A DNA stretch of 7,774 nt. It comes from Alphaproteobacteria bacterium (GTDB taxonomy: Bacteria; Pseudomonadota; Alphaproteobacteria; Micavibrionales; Micavibrionaceae). The notes under the pieces were generated by a model that had not been told where the DNA came from, did no database searches, and was given only the letters and a program-made list of their open reading frames with translations. The stretch is taken from the NCBI GenBank assembly GCA_016763095.1, contig JAESUK010000205.1:1-7774 (forward strand), written 5' to 3'. The position numbers were made by a program, and so were the translations under genes. The stretch's first letter is position 1. Every line of letters starts with the position of its first letter. This document shows, piece by piece, positions 1 to 5,705 of this stretch.

Positions 1-1
1 A

Positions 2-178
2 GCAAAAACCGCCATAAAATTTGTCGTAGGGGCGGCCTTTTTAGCCGCCACAACTACTGTAACAGTAAAAAATTGGCAACATGTACTGGAGGATGTTGAA
101 CGGATAAGGGCTGAAAATGGTCAGAAGATACTTCAATTCCAATCAAAAACTCCTAAGCTGGTGGCGCCTGGCGTGTAG
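2..178 (+). CDS. C-terminal fragment of an unrecognised, possibly membrane-anchored protein
   Basis: An open frame enters from the left edge in frame 2 and gives 58 residues before a TAG stop at 176-178. The start lies outside the window. The fragment opens with a hydrophobic, Ala/Val-rich stretch (about residues 5-22, containing FVVGAAFLAA) that could be one membrane helix. A charged, probably helical segment follows (HVLEDVERIRAENGQK), then a short Pro-containing tail ending APGV. This suggests a small protein with a single membrane anchor and a soluble tail, but I do not recognise the family. The gene is co-directional with the EAL gene 143 bases downstream; with that gap, shared transcription is possible but not shown. 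Reality of the gene rests on protein-like composition and the open frame only. Confidence 0.5.
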   Translation, partial: AKTAIKFVVGAAFLAATTTVTVKNWQHVLEDVERIRAENGQKILQFQSKTPKLVAPGV

Positions 179-274
179 ACAAAATACTATTTAATATTAA
201 ACTCTTAAAGGTGTGATAATTCATTAAGTCACGATATAGGTCATATTTATATAGAATATAAAAGCTTGAATTTA

Positions 275-302
275 TTGTATGAACAGTGCTAGTTTTCATA
301 AT
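275..302 (+). promoter_or_regulatory. candidate sigma70-type promoter for the EAL gene
   Basis: The 143-base gap before the EAL gene is very AT-rich. The best pair I can find is TTGTAT (275-280) and CATAAT (297-302) with a 16-base spacer, which would place transcription start just upstream of the ribosome binding site. In AT-rich DNA such matches arise by chance, so this is weak. The gap also holds a perfect 12-base AT palindrome (TTTAATATTAAA, 190-201) just after the preceding stop codon, of unknown meaning. Confidence 0.22.
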
Positions 303-321
303 AATTTAAGGGGCAAGTGTA

Positions 322-1200
322 ATGAACAACAATCATACTAAAGATGACCTTCTAATAAGGGCGTTTACGGGACTAAAACAACATTCCTTTAAAGCTCTGC
401 ATGAAGCTCTTGCTACTAATGCCCTACATAATAGCGCGGGCAGATGTGTAGTAAAAGATGAGCCTATATATGGTAAAGATGATTTTATAGCGCATGAGTT
501 GCTTGCATGCCCTAAAAATTTCTCTAAGGAGTTCTCCATAGGAGAACTATCAGAAACAGCATACAATGCGGGATACCATCAGGCTTTCGATAAACGTACA
601 CTCAACAACTGTATAGAATATGCCAATATTTCCCCTTTTACTGTAAACATCTCTGTTATATCAGCACTGTCACCCGATTTTTTTGAAGGCTTGATAAAAA
701 AACTTGAGGAATACACGCTTAAACCAAATGACATCATTTTTGAAATTCTGGAACATAATGTAGATAGAAACGCCAGTATTTCTCATTTAGAAAAAATGAA
801 GAAACAAGGCTTTCGATTTGCTTTGGATGATTACTCAAACGGAAAATCTCACTTAAATCGCCTACAGGTTTTTGGTGACTTGGTAGATTTCATAAAAATA
901 GATGGTCCTCTAATACGTGCAGCCTTAGATGGTGAATATAAAAAAAATGGAAGTGTTATAGCCACCGTGGATGATTACAACTCCGCCATACAAGCACTGA
1001 ATGACCACTATAACAACCAAACCACGCCTCTTCCTCCTCTTGTAGGGGAATTTGTCCGTAATCGGCAGGATGCAGACAGGCTTTATGATATGGGCTTCTC
1101 TGGCGTACAAGGCAGACACCTAAACTCCCAAGACTTTGCATACGCCGCCAAAGTGACGTCTAATGAATTCAAAGTGAATGCCGATTTTAAATTTACATAG
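322..1200 (+). CDS. stand-alone EAL-domain protein, putative c-di-GMP phosphodiesterase or c-di-GMP-binding protein
   Basis: EAL domains hydrolyse cyclic di-GMP to pGpG in the cytoplasm and usually lower adhesion and biofilm formation. This 292-residue protein is almost entirely one EAL domain; I see no GGDEF domain, receiver domain or membrane segment. Seen in the sequence: E59 (HELL in place of EAL), N109 (VNIS), E141 (FEILEH), D169-D170 (ALDDYSNG in place of the usual DDFGTG), K192 and D194 (IKID), E243 (VGEF) and Q263 (GVQGRHL). The N-to-E spacing (32) and E-to-Q spacing (20) match the family. Oddities: the last Glu of the AEGVE motif is replaced by Arg (R246), the loop after the Asp pair is unlike consensus, and there are about 15 extra residues between K192 and E243. 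Metal and catalytic ligands are therefore largely present, but activity is uncertain; it could be a weak enzyme or a receptor. The ATG follows a good ribosome binding site, AAGGGG at 308-313, 8 bases upstream. The gene is convergent with the next one. Confidence 0.85.
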   Translation: MNNNHTKDDLLIRAFTGLKQHSFKALHEALATNALHNSAGRCVVKDEPIYGKDDFIAHELLACPKNFSKEFSIGELSETAYNAGYHQAFDKRTLNNCIEYANISPFTVNISVISALSPDFFEGLIKKLEEYTLKPNDIIFEILEHNVDRNASISHLEKMKKQGFRFALDDYSNGKSHLNRLQVFGDLVDFIKIDGPLIRAALDGEYKKNGSVIATVDDYNSAIQALNDHYNNQTTPLPPLVGEFVRNRQDADRLYDMGFSGVQGRHLNSQDFAYAAKVTSNEFKVNADFKFT

Positions 1201-1308
1201 AATAATAGTTACTTTGTTCAGGCTGTAAATCAGCGTTTGGGATGATCCGTCACGTCCCTATTCCTCGTATAAAGATGAGAATATATTTTATGATAGATTT
1301 TGATAAAG

Positions 1309-1932
1309 CTATCTCTCTACTAGGACATAGTAAAAAGAATAAGCCTCTGATCCAGGAAACGTTTCATAGCATGCTATAGGCTCTCCTGGATAAGCATTGA
1401 TATTAGATGCGCCACCACCATTGCTGGGTGTTACGGGATCGTATGCAAGACCGAGTCTCTTGTTTATGGCTTGGCATAGATTCTGTGATTGGATCTCGGC
1501 AAGTAGGTAAACATCATCTGATGTTGACCCAATATCAGGAATTGCTCCCGCAATGCCTCCGTTTGCTAGGTGTCTCCAAGCCACTCCCTCAGGTGTTTCT
1601 TGGTATGTATGCCCCCCTCCATCGGGTGCATATACGCAATCAACCCCAGTAGTGCACTCTAGCTCTTCCAAATACCCACCACCAAAATTCAGTGAAGCAT
1701 CATCGGTTCCAGAGATGATCATTCTCATGATGGCAACTTTCAGGCCAGCACCATATTGTAAATATTGGGAGGCGATGATGAGACTGGTTTCTTCATCAGC
1801 GTTGCCTCCGCCACGCGTTGAGTGCGTTACGGCATAAGAAAGTGCGGCAAATAGAGCCACCGCAATAAGTATTAAAAATAATACATTTCCACGCTGTTTA
1901 TTTTTTTGAGCATGATGACACAATTTAACCAT
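1309..1932 (-). CDS. pilin-like (prepilin-type) hypothetical protein, 207 residues
   Basis: The protein starts with a basic, His/Lys-rich leader (residues 1-14), then RGNV at 14-17 and an unbroken hydrophobic helix (about 17-36), followed by a Gly- and acid-rich soluble region. This layout is that of a type IV prepilin or pseudopilin, where a peptidase would cut after G15. However, the mature chain would start with Asn rather than Phe/Met and lacks the usual Glu at position 5, so processing is uncertain. The soluble part has Cys at 93, 99, 153 and 188, which fits one or two disulfides outside the cytoplasm. I do not recognise a named family for it. The same basic leader plus GN[VI] plus hydrophobic helix opens the two large divergent proteins starting at 2114 and 5706, which suggests one export or assembly route. 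A GGGAG ribosome binding site (complement of 1943-1947) lies 10 bases before the ATG. The gene ends with TAG at 1309-1311, convergent with the EAL gene 108 bases away. Confidence 0.75.
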   Translation of the reverse strand: MVKLCHHAQKNKQRGNVLFLILIAVALFAALSYAVTHSTRGGGNADEETSLIIASQYLQYGAGLKVAIMRMIISGTDDASLNFGGGYLEELECTTGVDCVYAPDGGGHTYQETPEGVAWRHLANGGIAGAIPDIGSTSDDVYLLAEIQSQNLCQAINKRLGLAYDPVTPSNGGGASNINAYPGEPIACYETFPGSEAYSFYYVLVER

Positions 1933-2002
1933 ATCTAAGAGTCTCCCACAAAAGGATTAGTTTAGCAAATCACAACTTAGGAGGGATTAAGGTAAGCTAC
2001 TC

Positions 2003-2023
2003 AACTCTGAATCGTTGAGAGTT
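2003..2023. repeat. inverted repeat AACTCT-N9-AGAGTT
   Basis: A perfect 6-base inverted repeat with a 9-base loop lies in the divergent intergenic region. It is not followed by a T-run in either direction, so it is not a typical intrinsic terminator. Binding site or chance are both possible. Confidence 0.35.
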
Positions 2024-2032
2024 TATAGTCTA

Positions 2033-2050
2033 TTAACAAAATAATGTTAA
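2033..2050. repeat. inverted repeat TTAAC-N8-GTTAA
   Basis: An 18-base element with 5-base symmetric arms is placed 10 bases after the previous inverted repeat, roughly one DNA helical turn. It lies near the weak rightward promoter candidate and could be an operator half of a paired site. The arms are short and AT-rich, so chance is possible. Confidence 0.3.
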
Positions 2051-2113
2051 AATGTTAGGATGCTTATTTTATGCTTTAGTGCTAGGAATGATTTGTAAAT
2101 AAAGGACTGATTT

Positions 2114-5100
2114 ATGAATAAAGTCGTTAAATTTCAACGTGGTAACATATTCTTTGCCTTATTTGGAGCCGTCGCCTTCATTGGCGTCCTTGGCGCAGCA
2201 ACTATGTCCTTTATGAAAGGTCCCCTTAAAACATCTGTTACATTATCTCGTATCTCTGTTGCCGATACACAAATGCAGGTGGCAGCTCAAATGGCTGTTA
2301 TTCAGGCTTCTGGAGAGTCTGATTTTGGTGATTGTGATGGAGACGGTTTTGTTGAGCCTATTGAGTTTAAAACACAAGCTGATGTTAGTCTAAAACCTGT
2401 AGGTGGAGGAAATATTCCCAACACTTTAGGGGCTACAAAACAAGATCCATGGGGTACTCTGTATGGTTATTGTGTATGGAACAACGGATCGAATATCACC
2501 ATTAATGATGTTGGAGCGTGTGATGATGACGGATCTGGTACAGAACAACGCATAGAAGGCTCTAGCCAAAATTATCATACGGTAATGGCCATTGTTTCTG
2601 CGGGACCTGACCGTGTATTTCAAACAACATGTCAATCTTTTGATGCCGCCGATGCCGATGATAACGGTGCATTGGGTGATGTGGGTGATTCTAATATGGC
2701 CTTTAAAACATCTGGTAGCGATGATTTTATTCTTACCTACAGTTATGTTGAAGCGGCAGATATGGGAGGGGATGGTCTTTGGTCTATTAAATCTTCTGAC
2801 CCAGGAACTGCAATCATTAATAAAGCAATAGAATTTAGTGGTGGCTTAACCATGGGAACAGACTCTGATGTTACAGTATGTGACCCTTCAACGGCCAATG
2901 TGATGCGTTTTAACCCATTTAACGATGCCATAGAAGTTTGTGATGGTGCCGGAAACTGGAATCCAACATCAGGATCTGCTGAAACATTTACAAATGAAAA
3001 TGGCGTGGCTTGTGATGGATCCATCCTAGGTCAAGTACGCTTTAACACGACAACGAGTTTACCCCAATTTTGTGATGGTACAAATTGGCGTTCATTTAAC
3101 TTGTCTGCATCAACAAGTGCAGATTTAGAACTTCTTCCAAGCACTTCAAACTCTATGGATGTTGATGGGGCAGATAATAAAGACTCCGGTACGTGTACCG
3201 CCCCTTGGTCTTGTGGAGATGAGGTCACTTTTACCTTACAAAATCTTGGGGCGTCTGATTCTTCCCCTATCGTATGGTCTTTTGAGAATAGTAAGTACTT
3301 CGCAGTCACTAGTGAGAACTGTACAGGGCAGGTTTTATCACAAATGGATGCTTGTACTATTAACGTCCGCCCAAGAGCCAATGGTACTACATCTTATTCA
3401 ACACGTCTTAACGTTACATCTAATAATGCACCTTTTACTGTTTTACAGGGCACAGCAACCAACTTTGGCTGTAATGTTGGTGTGCAAGCGGCAGGTGGCT
3501 TTTATGTTGCCTGTGGTCAAAATGATGGAGATGGCGCTTATGATCTTGTTGTCATACCAAGTGGATGCAATGGTGCGGTTTCAAATCCAACATGTTCTGG
3601 AACAGATGGTGCAGCGGTTCTTAAAACTTGGGGTCCTAACGGTACATTAGAGCATTTATGCTACAACAGCGATACAAGTTGCCCCCCTGCTGAACAGCAT
3701 GAAACCATCATGCTCTACAGAAACTATACGGGCTTATCCTTCCCCGCCGCCGAGTATTGTGATGCAATGGATCTGAACGGATATACGGATTGGTTCTTAC
3801 CCACCAGAGAGCAATTACGTATATCCATTATGCCCAAAGCAAATAGCGGTGTTCTTACTGGGTTTTCTAGCACTTATTATGTTTCATCCAGCCCACATGA
3901 TTATGATGAATATGACCTTATACGTCGTGATGGGAATTCCGCTGATTATTATCGTACTTCCTCTTCTTATTATGTTCGCTGTGTCCGTCGTGATAATTTA
4001 GCGATGCCAGGAAGTTCAATCACTGATACAAACCCTAAAGATAAAAGTGGTTACTCCCCTGGAGTTACTTTTACTTCAGGTGCCAGAATGACGTCGGGCA
4101 ACATAACGGTAGAAGAAATACTGCAAGATATTTCTGTTTCTATAACAGGAACAGATGGAAGCCCCGCCATCCTTCATAACGGTGTTGATGTGGGCACGAG
4201 TGTTTCTGGTGTAGGATGGGGAGATACAATTGCACTTGAAATGGATGCTCCAACGGTTCTGGGTGATCAATATAGCCTGAACGTCGATATAGGGGGTGAC
4301 AACTATACATGGTGGACGGGGTATGCCGATTCTTCTGTAACAGCCAAAGTTTTTGTGACTGACAAGCAATATAACGATGGAAATTTTGGAGGACAATCTG
4401 GAGCTGATGCGGACTGCTCAGCTGAAGCGGATCTTTCTTCAATTGGGCTTTCTGGGACATGGAAAGCAATTATATCTTCTTCAAGTGTTAGCGCTGTAAA
4501 TCATATCCCATGGAACTGGGGCACTCTTGAAGACGTGAATGGTAATGTTGTTGCTAATGCTGGAATAAATGACTTGTTTGATGGTTCTATTCAAACAGGT
4601 ATTTCTCTCGATCAACATGCTACAGTAGAAACTGGATACGTTTTTACAGGCTCAACACAATACGGAACAACCTACGCAGGAGTAAGTAGTGTCACAACTT
4701 GTGAAGACTGGACTACTACTACTTATTCAAAAGATGCACGAATAGGAGCTGTTGGAAGCACAGACTTCAACTGGGTGAATAGAGGGTATGGTGAATGTGA
4801 TGATAATTACCATTTATATTGTATAGAGGACATTGATGACGTATCTGATACAACCCCCGCTACATTCTCTCCAGAATATAAGATTCAAGTGGCAACTAGC
4901 TCACGAGAAATTTCAGAATCAATCACCATTGGTGGAATGAGTGGCGGCGCTGCTCCAACCATGAGTGTAGCTGCGACGGGTGGAACGCCAACATTTACCG
5001 TTAATGGCGGTGCAGAGGTAAGTTCTGCTACTATTAGCAATGGTGATGTGATTGTCTTTTACATGACGTCAGCCGCAACGGGAAATACAACTCAGACCAT

Positions 5101-5674
5101 GACAATTATTGCTGACGCCATGACAACATATTGGCGGGTATGGACGGGTGATCCAACAGGGTCAAAAGTGAATCGTGTTTTTGTGACATCATCTAACTAT
5201 AACGGCACCTTTGGGGGAGTTATAGGAGCAGACTCAACGTGTCAGTCAGTTGCAGATGGTGCGACACTTGGTGGAACATGGAAGGCGATGTTATCTGGTA
5301 TTACAGAGTCCGAATGGGCCGTCAACCGTGTTGGATATGATTGGAGCACACTAGAACTGGTGGATGGAACAGATGTCGTTTTGGCACCTAATCTTTGGAA
5401 AAGTAATACTAGTTCATGGCTGTCTTCTATAAAAAAAGACCAAAATAGTACCAATCGAATTAACCAAACTGTCCATTCTAATATGACAGCGGATGGTCAT
5501 GCGCGGAGCTCTTCATCTAATAGTACATATAATTGTTATAACTGGACTTCAACGTCTGGAGGTTCGCATACAGTGTACCGAGGGAACACATCTGGAACTA
5601 CGTGGCCAAATACATTTGGCGTTGGGTATTGGGTCAGTGGATGTAGTGCACGCCTTTATTGTATTGAACAATAA
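2114..5674 (+). CDS. large modular pilin-like surface protein with EF-hand, Ig-like, DUF1566 and two DUF1554 (C-type-lectin-fold) domains
   Basis: This 1186-residue protein is probably exported and surface-displayed. Modules in order: basic leader with RGNI at 9-12; hydrophobic helix 11-30; pseudopilin-like region about 41-125 with DPWGTLYGY at 111-119, which resembles the conserved GspG motif; a full EF-hand loop at 73-84 (D73, D75, D77, G78, E84) and a second acidic loop near 180-192; two short repeats ending CDGxxxW at 256-284 and 300-328; an Ig-like domain at about 333-445 resembling choice-of-anchor/ASH domains (CTGQVL...CTINVRP); a DUF1566/Lcl_C domain at about 450-626 with DWFLPTREQL and YVRCVRR; then two beta-linker plus DUF1554/endostatin-like modules (about 640-905 and 915-1186). 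Each DUF1554 copy has four Cys (768/863/895/903 and 1043/1141/1177/1183), fitting the nested 1-4, 2-3 disulfides of the C-type-lectin fold. About 28 Cys in all point to an oxidising, extracytoplasmic location. The likely role is adhesion or ligand binding; no enzyme motif is visible. ATG start with AAAGGA 7 bases upstream. A paralogue follows after 31 bases. Confidence 0.88.
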   Translation: MNKVVKFQRGNIFFALFGAVAFIGVLGAATMSFMKGPLKTSVTLSRISVADTQMQVAAQMAVIQASGESDFGDCDGDGFVEPIEFKTQADVSLKPVGGGNIPNTLGATKQDPWGTLYGYCVWNNGSNITINDVGACDDDGSGTEQRIEGSSQNYHTVMAIVSAGPDRVFQTTCQSFDAADADDNGALGDVGDSNMAFKTSGSDDFILTYSYVEAADMGGDGLWSIKSSDPGTAIINKAIEFSGGLTMGTDSDVTVCDPSTANVMRFNPFNDAIEVCDGAGNWNPTSGSAETFTNENGVACDGSILGQVRFNTTTSLPQFCDGTNWRSFNLSASTSADLELLPSTSNSMDVDGADNKDSGTCTAPWSCGDEVTFTLQNLGASDSSPIVWSFENSKYFAVTSENCTGQVLSQMDACTINVRPRANGTTSYSTRLNVTSNNAPFTVLQGTATNFGCNVGVQAAGGFYVACGQNDGDGAYDLVVIPSGCNGAVSNPTCSGTDGAAVLKTWGPNGTLEHLCYNSDTSCPPAEQHETIMLYRNYTGLSFPAAEYCDAMDLNGYTDWFLPTREQLRISIMPKANSGVLTGFSSTYYVSSSPHDYDEYDLIRRDGNSADYYRTSSSYYVRCVRRDNLAMPGSSITDTNPKDKSGYSPGVTFTSGARMTSGNITVEEILQDISVSITGTDGSPAILHNGVDVGTSVSGVGWGDTIALEMDAPTVLGDQYSLNVDIGGDNYTWWTGYADSSVTAKVFVTDKQYNDGNFGGQSGADADCSAEADLSSIGLSGTWKAIISSSSVSAVNHIPWNWGTLEDVNGNVVANAGINDLFDGSIQTGISLDQHATVETGYVFTGSTQYGTTYAGVSSVTTCEDWTTTTYSKDARIGAVGSTDFNWVNRGYGECDDNYHLYCIEDIDDVSDTTPATFSPEYKIQVATSSREISESITIGGMSGGAAPTMSVAATGGTPTFTVNGGAEVSSATISNGDVIVFYMTSAATGNTTQTMTIIADAMTTYWRVWTGDPTGSKVNRVFVTSSNYNGTFGGVIGADSTCQSVADGATLGGTWKAMLSGITESEWAVNRVGYDWSTLELVDGTDVVLAPNLWKSNTSSWLSSIKKDQNSTNRINQTVHSNMTADGHARSSSSNSTYNCYNWTSTSGGSHTVYRGNTSGTTWPNTFGVGYWVSGCSARLYCIEQ
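2879..3097 (+). repeat. two copies of a short Cys/Trp repeat within the large protein
   Basis: Residues 256-284 and 300-328 share the pattern C-D-x-S-x(4)-[VM]-[RM]-F-N, then about ten residues, then CDG-x-x-W, with a period of 44 residues. The same pair recurs in the downstream paralogue, starting at about base 6480. Such units look like small cysteine-stapled beta repeats forming a stalk between the pilin-like part and the Ig-like domain; that role is inference. Confidence 0.5.
3943..4052 (+). repeat. 110-base perfectly identical block, copy in the first large gene
   Basis: These 110 bases are identical to 7553-7662 in the downstream paralogue, covering the end of the DUF1566 domain (YYRTSSSYYVRCVRR) and the start of the following linker. 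The flanks, particularly the 60 bases before, are clearly diverged. This suggests recent gene conversion or strong constraint. Confidence 0.85.
4031..4828 (+). repeat. first copy of the beta-linker plus DUF1554 module (protein-level repeat)
   Basis: Residues about 640-905. The linker carries TGTDGSPAILHNGVDVG and ends WWTG; the lectin-fold part has VFVTDKQYN, NFGG, GADADC, GTWKA, WGTLE, C-x-x-WTT and YCIE. The same order of landmarks appears in the second copy at 4856-5671, with low overall identity, indicating an old internal duplication. Confidence 0.6.
4856..5671 (+). repeat. second copy of the beta-linker plus DUF1554 module (protein-level repeat)
   Basis: Residues about 915-1186. The landmarks are TGGTPTFTVNGGAEV, then VWTG, VFVTSSNYN, TFGG, GADSTC, GTWKA, WSTLE, C-x-x-WTS and YCIE at the very C-terminus. 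Compared with the first copy, the part between WSTLE and YCIE is much richer in Asn, Ser and Thr. Confidence 0.6.
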
Positions 5675-5688
5675 ATAACTTCAAATGT

Positions 5689-5695
5689 GGGGGAG
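5689..5695 (+). promoter_or_regulatory. ribosome binding site that supports the GTG start of the downstream paralogue
   Basis: GGGGGAG lies 10 bases before GTG at 5706, inside the 31-base gap after the stop of the first large gene. An in-frame TAG at 5700-5702 rules out an earlier start, and the next in-frame alternative is inside the hydrophobic helix. No terminator or promoter is evident in the gap, so the two genes are probably co-transcribed. Confidence 0.65.
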
Positions 5696-5705
5696 ATACT
5701 AGATA

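Larger units (their letters stand above)
1933..2113. promoter_or_regulatory. divergent intergenic control region with two inverted repeats
   Basis: This 181-base gap separates two divergently transcribed pilin-like genes and must hold both of their promoters unless they are read through from elsewhere. Two inverted repeats stand out: AACTCT (2003-2008) facing AGAGTT (2018-2023) across 9 bases, and TTAAC (2033-2037) facing GTTAA (2046-2050) across 8 bases. Either could be an operator, or the first a small hairpin in the leader RNA. A weak rightward promoter candidate is TTAAAA (2047-2052) with TATGCT (2070-2075) at 17-base spacing. AAAGGA (2101-2106), 7 bases before the ATG at 2114, is a clear ribosome binding site. 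I cannot name a regulator. Confidence 0.4.

Noticed and set aside
190..201. Perfect palindrome TTTAATATTAAA after the first partial gene
   Set aside because: Made only of A and T in a very AT-rich gap, so expected by chance; no partner site seen.
1239..1258. Possible terminator hairpin GGGATG-N8-CGTCCC between the convergent genes
   Set aside because: The stem is 6 pairs with one G-U wobble and no T-run follows on either strand, so an intrinsic terminator is not supported.
1292..1313. Short inverted repeat GATAG/CTATC at the end of the minus-strand pilin-like gene
   Set aside because: Five-base arms with a 12-base loop and no T-run; too weak to call a terminator.
1407..1837. Plus-strand open frames opposite the 207-residue pilin-like gene
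   Set aside because: They overlap a minus-strand gene with a clear leader, hydrophobic helix and ribosome binding site; their translations look like antisense shadows.
5420..5600. Clustered N-x-S/T sequons as evidence for N-glycosylation
   Set aside because: The segment is simply rich in Asn, Ser and Thr, so sequons arise by composition; no glycosylation gene is in the window.
3868..5671. A diversity-generating retroelement acting on the DUF1566 or DUF1554 domains
   Set aside because: Lectin-fold domains are known targets of such systems, but no reverse transcriptase, accessory gene or adenine-rich template repeat is in the window. Differences between the two paralogues include many synonymous third-position changes and non-adenine patterns, as in ordinary divergence.
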